64,000 nt of DNA from Burkholderiales bacterium (GCA_019634975.1 JAHCAI010000006.1:62001-126000); one strand, 5' to 3'; positions 28,615-38,152 are shown, counted from the stretch's first letter. Translations and numbers: made by a program. The notes: a model not told the origin generated them from the sequence alone.

Positions 28615-29574
28615 ATGGCCGGGCGCGCATCCGGGCGTCGCCGCATCGAAGTGGTTGCCGCGGTGCTGCAGCAGCCGGATGGCCGCTTCCTGCTGGCCCA
28701 GCGTCCTCCCGGCAAGGCCTACGCCGGCTACTGGGAATTCCCCGGCGGCAAGGTCGAGGACGGCGAGTCTCCGGCGGCGGCGTTGTCGCGCGAACTGCGC
28801 GAGGAACTCGGCATCGACGTCACCGAGGCCCATCCCTGGATCGTCCGCGAGTTCGACTACCCGCACGCCGATGTGCGTCTGAATTTTTTCCGCGTCCGCG
28901 GCTGGCACGGCGAGTTGCACGGCCGCGAAGCGCAGGCATTTGCCTGGCAACGGCTCGGGGCGATCGACGTGGCGCCGCTGCTGCCCGCCAACGGCCCGGT
29001 GCTGCGCGCGCTCGGCATACCCGAGACCTACGGCATCACCGGTTTTGCGCCCGCCGAATGCCCGGCTGCGCTGGAGCGGATCGCGGTGGCGCTGCAGCGG
29101 GGCCTGCGCCTGATCCAGGTGCGCGGCAAGAACTGGCCGCCGGAGCCCTTTGCGCGTTATGCGGCCGACGTCGTCGCACTGGCGCGGCGCCATGGCGCAA
29201 GGGTTCTGGTCAATGCCGATGCCGCGCTCGCCGCCCGCTGCGGCGCCGACGGCGTGCACCTGACCGCGCAGCAGCTGTGCGACCTCACGCAGCGCCCCGG
29301 CCTGCCGCTGGTCGGGGCTTCATGCCACGATGCGGGGGAACTGCGCCGCGCCGAGGCGCTGGGCGCGGATTTCGCGGTGCTCGGCCCCGTGCTGCCGACG
29401 CCGACGCACCCGGATGCGCTGCCGCTGGGCTGGGAGGGATTCCGGCGCATGGCGGCGGGCGCGACGATTCCGGTGTTCGCCCTCGGCGGCATGCGGCCGG
29501 AACACCGGTCGCAGGCACTGTCCTGCGGCGCCCACGGCCTGGCGATGCTGCGCGGGGCCTGGGCGGCGGATTAA
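28615..29574 (+). CDS. Nudix hydrolase (MutT type) fused to ThiE/TenI-like domain
   Basis: Two-domain protein of 319 residues. Residues 10-135 form a Nudix domain with the box [23 protein letters not shown] split over the usual 23 positions (the ends GGK and EELG are intact), as in MutT, which hydrolyses 8-oxo-dGTP. Residues 140-319 form a thiamine-phosphate-synthase-like TIM barrel ([55 protein letters not shown]). The lysine usual in the ThiE TxTK loop is not present, so thiamine synthase activity is doubtful. The fusion is known in proteobacteria. Its stop shares the TTAA with the convergent yacG stop. Confidence 0.9.
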   Translation: MAGRASGRRRIEVVAAVLQQPDGRFLLAQRPPGKAYAGYWEFPGGKVEDGESPAAALSRELREELGIDVTEAHPWIVREFDYPHADVRLNFFRVRGWHGELHGREAQAFAWQRLGAIDVAPLLPANGPVLRALGIPETYGITGFAPAECPAALERIAVALQRGLRLIQVRGKNWPPEPFARYAADVVALARRHGARVLVNADAALAARCGADGVHLTAQQLCDLTQRPGLPLVGASCHDAGELRRAEALGADFAVLGPVLPTPTHPDALPLGWEGFRRMAAGATIPVFALGGMRPEHRSQALSCGAHGLAMLRGAWAAD

Positions 29575-29768
29575 TTCGGGCGCGGTTCCGCGCCTTCGTC
29601 CGGGAGCGCCGATTCGTCGGACTCTTGCACCGGCACGCGATAGCGCTCGGTTGCCCAGGCGCCGAGATCGATCATCTTGCAGCGCTCCGAGCAGAATGGC
29701 CGGAAACGGTTTTCCGGACTCCACTCGATGCTGGTCCCGCAATGGGGACAGGCTACGATCCTCCCCAT
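29571..29768 (-). CDS. yacG: DNA gyrase inhibitor YacG (zinc protein)
   Basis: 65-residue zinc-binding protein; E. coli YacG binds GyrB and inhibits gyrase. The four cysteines are in CPHCG and FCSERCKM, with [19 protein letters not shown] being the family signature. The acidic C-terminal tail is longer than the domain needs. Last gene of the coaE-zapD-yacG block; its stop codon overlaps the stop of the convergent Nudix gene. Confidence 0.93.
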   Translation of the reverse strand: MGRIVACPHCGTSIEWSPENRFRPFCSERCKMIDLGAWATERYRVPVQESDESALPDEGAEPRPN

Positions 29769-29771
29769 GCT

Positions 29772-30581
29772 TCAGAGGTTGCAGAAGGTCAACTCGAATT
29801 CCACATCCGTGTCCGAGGCCCTTGGGCGCTGGATGCCCTCCTGGGTGGTGAAGCGGATGTTCAGCGCGTACTTGTTCGCACTGATTTCCGGGATGCAGGC
29901 GTACTCCGGCGAAAGACCGATGCGCAGCATCTGCGCCATGCGCCCGGCCATCATCTGCTGGTAGACGCCCTGCTGCGCGGTCTGGGCGGTGGTCTTGCCG
30001 CTTTCCCGCAGCAGCCGCAGCACGATATTGATCCCATCGCGGGTCGGCAGGAAGGGGGCGAGCCACTGCTGCAGGTCGTGCCGCCGCACGTCGGTAGTCT
30101 GCTGCAGCCAGTAATGGTATGACGGCAGGTCGAACTCGCAGAGCCCGCCGGGGATCGCCGTGCGCTGTTTGATGCTCATCAGCCACTCATTCTCGCGCAG
30201 TTCCTGGCCGACCTTGCCCGAGGACTGGAACAGCCGCGACGAGGCCTGGTCAATCTGCCAGAGGACGTTGTCGAGCGCCTCCTCCGAAATGTCGGGATTC
30301 TCGCGCAGCGATTCGAGGGTCTGTTTCTGGCGCTCGAGCTCCTGCAGCAAGTCGGACTTGAGATCGGCGCGGCTCGCGACCTCCAGAATCTCGAAGATCA
30401 GCAGCAGCGCGACATGGTGCTCGGGAGAGTCATTGCGGCTCTGGAAATATTCGATGCGCTCGAACAGGTCTTCCAGGCGCAGCAGGGTGCGCACACGCTC
30501 GCTCAGCGGATGTTCGTAGACAATCACGTCCTGTGCGCCCGATGGGAAATATTGGAATCCGGTTGCCGGAGTATCGTGCAA
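29772..30581 (-). CDS. zapD: cell division protein ZapD
   Basis: FtsZ-associated protein that bundles FtsZ filaments by binding its C-terminal peptide; ftsZ itself lies in this window. 269 residues: helical N-terminal half (YEHPLSERVRTLLRLEDLFERI, the diagnostic start) and beta-rich C-terminal half ending DTDVEFELTFCNL. ATG 30581 adds about 20 residues before the conserved VYEHPLSER; an internal GTG (about residue 19) would be closer to the usual N-terminus. Three bases separate it from yacG. Confidence 0.94.
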   Translation of the reverse strand: MHDTPATGFQYFPSGAQDVIVYEHPLSERVRTLLRLEDLFERIEYFQSRNDSPEHHVALLLIFEILEVASRADLKSDLLQELERQKQTLESLRENPDISEEALDNVLWQIDQASSRLFQSSGKVGQELRENEWLMSIKQRTAIPGGLCEFDLPSYHYWLQQTTDVRRHDLQQWLAPFLPTRDGINIVLRLLRESGKTTAQTAQQGVYQQMMAGRMAQMLRIGLSPEYACIPEISANKYALNIRFTTQEGIQRPRASDTDVEFELTFCNL

Positions 30582-30601
30582 AACCCAGAAAAAATAAAGG
30601 C

Positions 30602-31237
30602 TTAATGCCGGCCTTGCGGGGCGTGGCGGGCTTTTTGCGCAGCCAGTTCCAGGTACCTGGCATGGAGCATCGCGACCTGCGCGCGCAGTTCCTCGACCTG
30701 GCCGTCGTTGTGGATGACATCGTCTGCCCGCGACAGCCTTTCGCTGCGCGGCATCTGCGCGGCCATGATGGCACGCACCGAGGCCTCGTCGATCCGGCTG
30801 CGCGCGATGGTGCGGCTGACCTGCAGCGTTTCGTCACAGTCGACGACCAGTATCCTCTGGACAAGGTCACGGTAGGCGCCGGTCTCCAGCAGCAACGGCA
30901 CGACCAGCAGGACATAAGGCGCCCCCGATGCCGCAACGCGGCCGCGGGCGGATTCACGGATCCGCGGGTGGAGGATGGCTTCGAGCCTGTGCCGCGCCTC
31001 GGGATCGCCGAACACACGCCGCCGCATTGCCGCGCGGTCGAGGCTGCCGTCTGCCGCCGCCGCGGCTGAACCGAAGGCGGCGATGATCTCCGGCATCGCG
31101 CTGCCGCCCCGCGCGGTCAGTTCGCGTGATATTTCATCCGTATCGACCACGTCCGCGCCGAGTTCGGCGAACATGTCTGCGGCACGTGATTTGCCGGAAC
31201 CGATGCCGCCGGTGAGGCCGATGCAGTAGGGCGGCAT
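30602..31237 (-). CDS. coaE: dephospho-CoA kinase
   Basis: Last step of coenzyme A synthesis. 211 residues with the start at ATG 31237, giving MPPYCIGLTGGIGSGKS with the P-loop at residues 8-16. DTDEISRELTARGG and the lid region ILVVDCDETLQVSRTIARS are typical, followed by ADDVIHNDG. Two bases separate it from pilD upstream. The C-terminal frame ends in a short basic tail. Confidence 0.95.
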   Translation of the reverse strand: MPPYCIGLTGGIGSGKSRAADMFAELGADVVDTDEISRELTARGGSAMPEIIAAFGSAAAAADGSLDRAAMRRRVFGDPEARHRLEAILHPRIRESARGRVAASGAPYVLLVVPLLLETGAYRDLVQRILVVDCDETLQVSRTIARSRIDEASVRAIMAAQMPRSERLSRADDVIHNDGQVEELRAQVAMLHARYLELAAQKARHAPQGRH

Positions 31238-31239
31238 GG

Positions 31240-32082
31240 TCACAGCGGGCCGAACCAGGCGCGGGTCAGGGCGGGTCCGTGGGTGAGCGCGATCAGCCCG
31301 GCTATCGCGAGATAGGGGCCAAAGGGCATCGGCACGCTGCGGCCGCGCCCGCCGAACACGATCATGCCGATGCCGATCACGGCGCCGACCAGCGACGAGA
31401 GCAGGATCACCAGCGGCAGCATCTGCCAGCCGAGCCACGCGCCGATCGCGGCGAGCAGCTTGAAGTCACCGTATCCCATGCCTTCCTTGCCGGTGGCCCA
31501 TTTGAATACCCAGTACACCGACCACAGGCTCAGGTAGCCCGCCGCCGCGCCGATGACTGCGGACTGCAGCGGCGCGAAGGTGCCGCCGATGTTGATCAGC
31601 AGTCCCGCCCAGAGGAGGGGCAGGGTCAGGCTGTCGGGCAGGTAGCAGGTGTCGAGGTCGATGAAGGTGAGCGCGATCACCGTCCACAGGAACAGCAGCG
31701 CTCCCGCCGCGGCAAAACCAAAGCCGAAATGCCAGGCGAAGTAGGCCGAGAGTACTGCGGTCAGCGCTTCAACGGCCGGGTAGCGTGGCGATATCGCGGC
31801 CTTGCAGCCGGCGCAGCGGCCGCGCAGCACGATCCAGCTCAGCAGCGGGATGTTCTCGATCGCCCGGACCGGGCGCTTGCAGGACGGGCAGGCCGAGCGT
31901 GGGACGACGAGGTTGTAGGGCTCGTCGGCCGGAATCTCATGGCCGCTGAGTTCGGCGCACTCCGCGCGCCATTGCCGCTCCATCATTTTCGGTAGGCGAT
32001 GGATCACGACGTTCAGGAAACTGCCTATGCACAGTCCCGCCAGGAAGGCACTGATCGCAAAAACCAGGGGATCCGACAGCAT
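31240..32082 (-). CDS. pilD: type IV prepilin peptidase / N-methylase
   Basis: Polytopic membrane protease that cleaves the leader of type IV prepilins and methylates the new N-terminus. 280 residues, several membrane helices. The cytoplasmic zinc-type tetracysteine loop is CPSCKRPV with CAGCKAA (about residues 67-93). Catalytic aspartates are in FIDLDTCYLPD and GMGYGDFKLLAAIGAW. Lies between pilC and coaE, the standard betaproteobacterial order. Confidence 0.96.
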   Translation of the reverse strand: MLSDPLVFAISAFLAGLCIGSFLNVVIHRLPKMMERQWRAECAELSGHEIPADEPYNLVVPRSACPSCKRPVRAIENIPLLSWIVLRGRCAGCKAAISPRYPAVEALTAVLSAYFAWHFGFGFAAAGALLFLWTVIALTFIDLDTCYLPDSLTLPLLWAGLLINIGGTFAPLQSAVIGAAAGYLSLWSVYWVFKWATGKEGMGYGDFKLLAAIGAWLGWQMLPLVILLSSLVGAVIGIGMIVFGGRGRSVPMPFGPYLAIAGLIALTHGPALTRAWFGPL

Positions 32083-32172
32083 GATGGTTAAGCCTGATGA
32101 CGGCGGCCCGCCACGCCCAATGCTCGGCCGGGCCTCTTTGTGAAAGGGGTGGTTCGGCCGCGCCTCTCGAGC

Positions 32173-33399
32173 TTAAACGGCTGATCCCAGCTTGAAAATC
32201 GGCAGGTACATGGCAATGACCATGCCGCCGATCAGCGTGCCCAGCACCACCATGATCATCGGCTCCATCAGGCTGGACAGCGCCTCCACCGCCTCGTCCA
32301 CCTCGGCTTCGAAAAAGTCGGCCACCTTGCTCAGCATCTGGTCGAGTGAACCCGCCTCTTCGCCGATCATGGTCATCTGGATCACCATGTTCGGGAACAC
32401 CTCGGTGCCCTGCATGGAGGAGGTGAGGCTGGAGCCGGTGGCGACCTCGGACTGGATTTTCTTGGTGGCAACGAAATATTCATAGTTGCCGGCTGCGCCG
32501 GCCACCGAACCCAGCGCTTCCACCAGCGGCACGCCGGCGGCAAACATCGTGGCAAGCGTGCGAGTCCAGCGCGCGATCGAGGATTTGCGGATCAGGTCGC
32601 CGAACACCGGGACGCGCAACGCGATGCGGTCCATGTACATCTGCATTTTCGTCGACCGCTTCCAGGTCCAGAAAAAGGCGTAGATGGCGGCGCCGGCGCC
32701 GCCAAACAGGTAGAACCAGTTCGCCACCACGAAGTCCGAAATCGCCATCACGATCAGCGTCGGGGCCGGCAGGTCTGCGCCGAAGCTCTTGAACACTTCC
32801 TTGAAGGCCGGGATCACGAAAATCATGATGATCGCGGTGATCACCACGGCCACCACGATGATGGCGATCGGATAGAACAGCGCCGACTTGATCTTGCCCT
32901 TGATGGCGAGGATTTTTTCTTTGTAGGTCGCCAGCCGGTCAAGGAGGCTTTCCAGGATACCGGCGGCCTCGCCGGCGCCGACCAGATTGCAGAACAGGGC
33001 ATCGAAGTGCAGCGGGTGTTTCTCGAAAGCCTGTTTCAGGCTCATGCCGGTCTCGACGTCGGCCTTGATGGTCATCAGCAGGCGGGCGACGGCCGGATTG
33101 CTGTGGCCCTTGCCGACGATGTCGAAAGCCTGCAGCAGGGGCACGCCGGATTTCATCATCGTGGCGAGCTGGCGGGTGAAAAGGGTGATGTCCTTCTCGG
33201 ACACCGATCCGCCGCTGCCGAGGCGCTGCCTCTTGACTTCAACGATCTTGATGCCCTGGCGGCGCAGAACGGCGTTGACCTGCGCTTCGCCGCTGGCCTG
33301 CATTTCGCCACGCACGGTTTTTCCGGCACGGTCCTGGCCTACCCAGCGGAAGGTGTACTCCGCGATTTCGGATTTGCGAGCGGCGGCTGCGGTTGCCAT
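32173..33399 (-). CDS. pilC: type IV pilus inner-membrane platform protein PilC
   Basis: GspF/PilC family assembly platform that couples the cytoplasmic ATPases to pilin polymerisation. 408 residues: a short N-terminal cytoplasmic part, then two homologous T2SSF domains. The first begins near DITLFTRQLATMMKSGVPLLQAF, the second near RWTRTLATMFAAGVPLVEAL. Membrane helices are at about residues 170-195, 210-235 and 375-400. The assembly ATPase gene pilB, usually adjacent, is absent from the 109-bp gap upstream. Confidence 0.95.
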   Translation of the reverse strand: MATAAAARKSEIAEYTFRWVGQDRAGKTVRGEMQASGEAQVNAVLRRQGIKIVEVKRQRLGSGGSVSEKDITLFTRQLATMMKSGVPLLQAFDIVGKGHSNPAVARLLMTIKADVETGMSLKQAFEKHPLHFDALFCNLVGAGEAAGILESLLDRLATYKEKILAIKGKIKSALFYPIAIIVVAVVITAIIMIFVIPAFKEVFKSFGADLPAPTLIVMAISDFVVANWFYLFGGAGAAIYAFFWTWKRSTKMQMYMDRIALRVPVFGDLIRKSSIARWTRTLATMFAAGVPLVEALGSVAGAAGNYEYFVATKKIQSEVATGSSLTSSMQGTEVFPNMVIQMTMIGEEAGSLDQMLSKVADFFEAEVDEAVEALSSLMEPMIMVVLGTLIGGMVIAMYLPIFKLGSAV

Positions 33400-33508
33400 G
33401 ACGGACCTCCAAATTTCCCCGATGAACCAATAGGTTACGAGCGCCTACTGGCGGAATGATGCCCTTCCGGCGCGGTGTTGTAAAGGCCGCGCGCCGGTAT
33501 TGCCGGAC

Positions 33509-34804
33509 TTATTTTCCCGATGGCGTGAATACCCGCACACTTTTGATGACCCGGTCCTGGGTCTGCACGATTTCAAGAGGGTGGCCGGCGATGCGGACGC
33601 TGGTGTTGGGCTCGGGAATATCCTGCAGGTGCTCGAGGATCAATCCGTTCAGGGTTTTCGGCCCATCCAGCGGAAAGTCGAAACCGAGCTTGCGGTTCAG
33701 CTCGCGCAGCAGCGTGCCGCCCTCGATCACATAGCTGCCGTCCTCCTGCCGGTGCAGCCCCCGCGCCATCAGCGGCGACTGGGTCGTGAATTCGCCGATG
33801 ATCTCCTCGAGGATGTCCTCCAGGGTCACCAGGCCCATGATTTCGCCGTACTCGTCGACCACCAGGCTCACCCGGTCCTGGTGTTCCTGGAAATTCTGGA
33901 TCTGTGACAGCAACGGAGTCGATGAAGGGACGAAATAGGGCTCCCTGATCATTTCGCGCACGCTCTCGTAAGTGAGCTCTTCGCGCTGTATCAGGGTCAG
34001 CGCGTGCCGCACGCGCAGCGTGCCTATAACGTTGTCCAGCTGGTCCTGGTAGACCACCACTCTTCGGTGGTGCGCAGTGGAGATCTGCTGCGCAAGCTCC
34101 TCCAGCGGCAGATCGATGTTGATGCCCTCGATCTGGTTGCGCGGGACCATCACGTCGTCGACGGTGATCGCGCCGATCTCGAGCAGGTTGAGCAGCACCG
34201 AAGCATGCTTTTTCGGCAGCACATTCGAGGATTCGAGGACGATGGTGCGTATTTCGTCAATCGACAGCGGCTGCGGCCCGGACTCCTGCGGCTGCAGCCT
34301 GAGTGCGCGAAGCGCGAAGCGGAGAACCGCGTCGGTGGACACTGTCAGCAGGTGGACAAACGGTGCGGTCACGGCCGCCAGCCCGCGCATCGGCCACGAC
34401 ACGTAGCGCGAAATGCTTTCGGCGCTGTGCTGGCCGAGCCGCTTGGGCACGATCTCGCCGACAACAATCGAAAAGTAGGTGACCGTGACCACCACTACCG
34501 CGGTGGCGATGATGTTGCTGCTGCGGTTCTCCAGGCCCTGCTCCTGCAGCCAGGCGGCAAAAGGCTCGGCGAGTATCGCTTCGCCGACGATGCCGTTGAG
34601 CAGGCCGATCGAGGTGATGCCGATCTGCACCGTGGACAGGAAGCGGGTAGGGTCTGCGCACAGCTTGATGGCGGCGGCGGCAAGCTTGTCGCCACGCTGC
34701 GCAAGGGTGGCGAGCCGGGACTGGCGCGCGGTGAGCAACGCCACCTCCGACATCGCGAATGCGCCGTTGAGCAGGATCAGGCAGGCGAGGATCAGGACTT
34801 CCAT
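33509..34804 (-). CDS. CorC/HlyC-family membrane protein (DUF21-CBS-CorC)
   Basis: 431 residues in three parts: an N-terminal DUF21/CNNM membrane domain (about residues 1-190, starting LILACLILLNGAFAMSEVALL, with GEIVPKRLG), a tandem CBS domain (about residues 205-335, with VMVPRNQIEGI and DEYGEIMGLVTLEDILEEI), and a C-terminal CorC_HlyC domain. This family is linked to magnesium or cobalt efflux and is often annotated hemolysin; the actual substrate is not evident. It lies upstream of pilC in place of pilB. Confidence 0.9.
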   Translation of the reverse strand: MEVLILACLILLNGAFAMSEVALLTARQSRLATLAQRGDKLAAAAIKLCADPTRFLSTVQIGITSIGLLNGIVGEAILAEPFAAWLQEQGLENRSSNIIATAVVVVTVTYFSIVVGEIVPKRLGQHSAESISRYVSWPMRGLAAVTAPFVHLLTVSTDAVLRFALRALRLQPQESGPQPLSIDEIRTIVLESSNVLPKKHASVLLNLLEIGAITVDDVMVPRNQIEGINIDLPLEELAQQISTAHHRRVVVYQDQLDNVIGTLRVRHALTLIQREELTYESVREMIREPYFVPSSTPLLSQIQNFQEHQDRVSLVVDEYGEIMGLVTLEDILEEIIGEFTTQSPLMARGLHRQEDGSYVIEGGTLLRELNRKLGFDFPLDGPKTLNGLILEHLQDIPEPNTSVRIAGHPLEIVQTQDRVIKSVRVFTPSGK

Positions 34805-34870
34805 GGGGTTACCTCAGGCAGATGGCGTGCTGCATTGCGCACGAGTCGCACCGTTTCGCCGGAGCGGCCG

Positions 34871-35698
34871 TCAGCCGCGTCCGAGCAGTATTTCTACAAC
34901 GAACTTGCTGCCGAGATAGGCCAGCACGAGCATCAGGAATCCTGTCAGGGTCCAGCGCACGGCGACGCGGCCGCGCCACCCGTGGACATGGCGGCCGAAC
35001 AGCAGCGCTCCGAAAACGAGCCACGAAACGATCCCGAAGATCGTCTTGTGATTGAGCTGCGCCGCCCTGCCGAATACCTCCTCGGAAAACACCACGCCGC
35101 TGGCCAGGGTCAGGGAAAGCATCACGAATCCTGCCCAGATGATGCGGAACAGCAGCGTTTCCATGGTCAGCAGCGGCGGCATGGTGCGCAGGCCTGCGGG
35201 CAGCGCGCCGCGGTGCAGGCGCCGCTCGAGCATGGCCATCAGCAGCACGTGCAGCGAGGCTATCGTGAACAGGCTGTAGGCCAGCATGGAGATCAGCAGA
35301 TGCAGCTTGAAGGCCAGCAGCTCGGCATTGGGCAGCGGTCGCGCCGCCGGAAACAGTGCCGGCAGCAGGACTGCGATTGCCGCTGCCGGCATGATCAGGG
35401 CCTGCAGGCCTTCGAGCCGGTAGAAAAGGCCGCCCACCCAGTAGATCAGCACGGCGAGCCAGAGTATCGCCGAGACCGCGTCACCGACACCGATGCGCAG
35501 CGCCCCGCCGGAAAACATGGTGCCGAACAGCAGGGCGCCGTGGATGCCCAGGAGGGCCAGCATGCAAAGTTTTTCGGCAATCGCGTTTGTCCCAGGTGAC
35601 TCGGGCAGGGTTGCGGCCGACCAGTGTCGCCGCCAGAAGTAGGTGCCCATGGCGGCATACAGAATTGCGCTGAACAGATACGGTAGAATGCCCTGCAT
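34871..35698 (-). CDS. CcsA/YpjD-like cytochrome c assembly family protein
   Basis: 275 residues, about eight membrane helices. The C-terminal half carries the CcsA/CcmC-type features, including HLLISMLAYSLFTIASLH and LNHKTIFGIVSWLVFGALLFGRH with conserved histidines that suggest heme contact. In betaproteobacteria this YpjD-like protein lies divergently from ffh, as here (44 bp between starts). Involvement in heme handling or cytochrome c maturation is inferred from family only. Confidence 0.85.
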   Translation of the reverse strand: MQGILPYLFSAILYAAMGTYFWRRHWSAATLPESPGTNAIAEKLCMLALLGIHGALLFGTMFSGGALRIGVGDAVSAILWLAVLIYWVGGLFYRLEGLQALIMPAAAIAVLLPALFPAARPLPNAELLAFKLHLLISMLAYSLFTIASLHVLLMAMLERRLHRGALPAGLRTMPPLLTMETLLFRIIWAGFVMLSLTLASGVVFSEEVFGRAAQLNHKTIFGIVSWLVFGALLFGRHVHGWRGRVAVRWTLTGFLMLVLAYLGSKFVVEILLGRG

Positions 35699-35742
35699 AC
35701 TCCAAGTTTACCCGAACGCCATCCGCGCGATCCTGATCCCCG

Positions 35743-37095
35743 ATGTTTGACAACCTCACTGGCCGGCTTGCGCATGTCGTAAAGACATTGCGCGGCGAGG
35801 CGCGCCTCAACGAGAGCAACATCCAGGATGCCTTGCGCGAGGTACGCATGGCGCTGCTCGAGGCTGATGTCGCGCTGCCCGTGGTCAAGGCGTTCATTGA
35901 TCGCGTGCGCGAGAAGGCGGTCGGCGAAGAGGTGGTTGGCAGTCTGACGCCGGGCCAGGCCCTGGTCGGCGTCGTGCACCGCGAGCTGGTCGCGCTGATG
36001 GGCGAGCGCAGCGAATCGCTGAACCTCGCGACACAGCCGCCCGCAGTCATCCTGATGGCCGGTCTGCAGGGCGCCGGCAAAACGACTACGGCCGGCAAGC
36101 TGGCGCGCTGGCTGCGCACGGAGCAGCGCAAGAAGGTGCTGCTCTCCAGCTGCGACGTCTACCGGCCTGCGGCGATCGAGCAGCTCAGGCTGCTCGCCGG
36201 GCAGGTCGGTGCCGATTTTTTTGCGGCAGCTGCCACCGACAAACCGGTGGACATCGCGAGGGGGGCGCTGGATCATGCCCGCCGGCATTTCCACGACGTG
36301 CTGATTGTCGATACCGCCGGCCGCCTCGCGGTGGATGCGGCGATGATGGCGGAAATCCGCGAATTGCATGCCGCCGTCAATCCGGTGGAAACGCTGTTCG
36401 TCGTCGACGCGATGCAGGGACAGGACGCGGTCACCGTGGCCAAGGCTTTCGCCGAGGCCCTGCCGCTGACCGGCGTCATCCTGACCAAGCTCGATGGCGA
36501 TGCCCGCGGCGGCGCGGCGCTTTCGGTGCGGCATGTGACCGGCAAGCCGGTCAAGTTTGCCGGCACCGGCGAGAAGCTGGATGGACTCGAGGCCTTCCAT
36601 CCGGACCGCATGGCCTCGCGCATTCTCGGCATGGGTGATGTGCTTTCCCTGATCGAGGATGTGCAAAAGACGGTCGATCGCGAGCAGGCCGAAAAGTTTG
36701 CGCGCAAGGTCAAGACCGGCAAGGGCTTTGACCTGGAGGATTTCAAGCAGCAGGTGGCGCAGATGCGGAAAATGGGGGGCATGAGCGCGCTGATGGACAA
36801 GCTGCCGGCGCAGCTCGCCCGCGCCGCCCAGGGTGCCCCGCAGGTGGAGGACAAGGTGATTCGCCGGCTGGAGGGCATCATCAACTCGATGACCCCCCAG
36901 GAGCGTGCGAAGCCGGAGCTGATCAAGGCCTCGCGCAAGCGCCGCATCGCCGCCGGCGCCGGGGTGAGCGTCCAGGAAGTCAACCGCTTGCTGAGCCAGT
37001 TCGAGCAGACCCAGAAGATGATGAAAATGGTCGCCAAGGGCGGCATGGCGAAAATGATGCGCAGCATGAAAGGCATGTTTCCCGGCATGCGCTGA
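35743..37095 (+). CDS. ffh: signal recognition particle protein Ffh
   Basis: SRP54 GTPase that, with 4.5S RNA, targets membrane proteins to SecYEG. 450 residues. N and G domains: FDNLTGRLAHVVKTLRG at the start, P-loop GLQGAGKTTTAGKLA, DTAGRLAVD and TKLDGDARGGAALS. The C-terminal M domain is methionine-rich (QMRKMGGMSALMDKLP, ending MMKMVAKGGMAKMMRSMKGM), as required to bind signal peptides and RNA. Confidence 0.98.
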   Translation: MFDNLTGRLAHVVKTLRGEARLNESNIQDALREVRMALLEADVALPVVKAFIDRVREKAVGEEVVGSLTPGQALVGVVHRELVALMGERSESLNLATQPPAVILMAGLQGAGKTTTAGKLARWLRTEQRKKVLLSSCDVYRPAAIEQLRLLAGQVGADFFAAAATDKPVDIARGALDHARRHFHDVLIVDTAGRLAVDAAMMAEIRELHAAVNPVETLFVVDAMQGQDAVTVAKAFAEALPLTGVILTKLDGDARGGAALSVRHVTGKPVKFAGTGEKLDGLEAFHPDRMASRILGMGDVLSLIEDVQKTVDREQAEKFARKVKTGKGFDLEDFKQQVAQMRKMGGMSALMDKLPAQLARAAQGAPQVEDKVIRRLEGIINSMTPQERAKPELIKASRKRRIAAGAGVSVQEVNRLLSQFEQTQKMMKMVAKGGMAKMMRSMKGMFPGMR

Positions 37096-37124
37096 ACACG
37101 CCGGTTGCCTCCACCCTGCCGTGC

Positions 37125-37976
37125 CTACTTCAGGCTGAAACCTTGGCGCCGGATGTAATCGCCGAAATCCGCGCGTTCCGGCTCGGCGTATTGCCGGGCC
37201 TTGTCTTCCGACCAGCCGTAGAACTGCGCAGTGCCGAAGCGCCCGGTCCGGCGCTGCTTGCCGTAGGGATGGTTGGCGTGCCGCCTGCGGTCATAGGCGT
37301 CGACATTCTCGCGCAGCCGCGCCTCGTCGTAGCGATCGGTGTGCACCGTCACCTCGAGCGGCAGGCGGGGGCTGACGTGGCCGGCAGACGCCGGATAACC
37401 GACGCAAAGGCCGGCAACCGGAAAGACGCCCTCGGGCAGTCCGAGTTCGCTGCTGACCGTATCCACGGCATTGCGGATGGCGCTGATCGGGCAGGTACCG
37501 AGCCCGGCCGCCTCGGCCGCGCTGATGAAGTTCATCATGGCGATGCCGGCATCGACAGCGGCATTCATGAAATGGTCGAGATGTTCATTGGCGAAAGGCT
37601 TGCCGCGCCACTCGCCGATATGGCGGATGCGGCGGTTGTTGCCGCAGAAAACCAGAAACAGGGGGGCATCGGCGATCCAGGCCATGTCGGGAAGATGGGC
37701 GATGATGCGCTGGCGCCGCGCCGGGTCGGCGACGTGGATGATGTCGGCCTGCTGCAGGTCGCTTTTGGTCGGCGCGGAGAGCGCGCAGGCACAAAGCAGA
37801 CGGAACAGTGCCGGATCGACCGGATCCGGCCGGTAGCGGCGAACAGAGCGGTGGTCGGCCATACGGGCGAGTTCTTCCAGCCCGGGCTGGTCCGGCTTGA
37901 TCGGAAAGTCGGTGCCGAAGCGGATGCGCAGTGCGGCGCTGATTCGATCGGCGGGGGAATTTGCGGTGGTGGCCAT
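37125..37976 (-). CDS. NADPH-type nitroreductase family protein (NfsA/FRP-like)
   Basis: FMN-dependent nitroreductase fold, 283 residues. HRSVRRYRPDPVDPALFRLL (residues about 42-61) is the FMN-phosphate-binding start of the family, followed by APTKSDLQQADIIHV and the glycine-rich AAEAAGLGTCPISAIRN near residues 160-176. The late VAGLCVGYPA segment and long C-terminal extension resemble the NfsA/FRP group more than NfsB. Physiological substrate unknown. Convergent with ffh. Confidence 0.85.
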   Translation of the reverse strand: MATTANSPADRISAALRIRFGTDFPIKPDQPGLEELARMADHRSVRRYRPDPVDPALFRLLCACALSAPTKSDLQQADIIHVADPARRQRIIAHLPDMAWIADAPLFLVFCGNNRRIRHIGEWRGKPFANEHLDHFMNAAVDAGIAMMNFISAAEAAGLGTCPISAIRNAVDTVSSELGLPEGVFPVAGLCVGYPASAGHVSPRLPLEVTVHTDRYDEARLRENVDAYDRRRHANHPYGKQRRTGRFGTAQFYGWSEDKARQYAEPERADFGDYIRRQGFSLK

Positions 37977-38002
37977 GATGAAGGCAAGAGTCCTTAAAAA
38001 AC

Positions 38003-38016
38003 ATGTTTAAAAACAA
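38003..38016. repeat. AT-rich 14-mer ATGTTTAAAAACAA, copy 1
   Basis: Exact 14-bp match to 46781-46794, both in AT-rich intergenic DNA just beyond a gene end or start. Nearby ACTTACAAATAAT also resembles the second site's ACTTAAAG. In this GC-rich window an exact AT-only-type 14-mer is notable, but two copies do not define a family. Confidence 0.4.
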
Positions 38017-38083
38017 CAACTTACAAATAATCCGCGCAGTGTGCCAAGGCGCGCGCCGAATCCGGGACAACAGTAGCCGTACG

Positions 38084-38113
38084 TTGCCTAAGAAGATGAA
38101 AGTAACGTAAAAT
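38084..38113 (+). promoter_or_regulatory. promoter of the rpsP-rimM-trmD-rplS operon
   Basis: TTGCCT (38084-38089) and TAAAAT (38108-38113) with an 18-bp spacer form a good sigma70-type promoter. Transcription would begin about 30 bp before rpsP. It lies in the 176-bp divergent gap with the nitroreductase gene. Confidence 0.65.
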
Positions 38114-38152
38114 CCGCCCCTTTCGACTTTTTCAGTCGCCGGGAATACCGAC

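Noticed and set aside
34004..35599. A forward frame of about 530 codons across the CorC-like and CcsA-like genes
   Set aside because: It is antisense to two genes with clear membrane topology and is Gln/His/Arg-rich.
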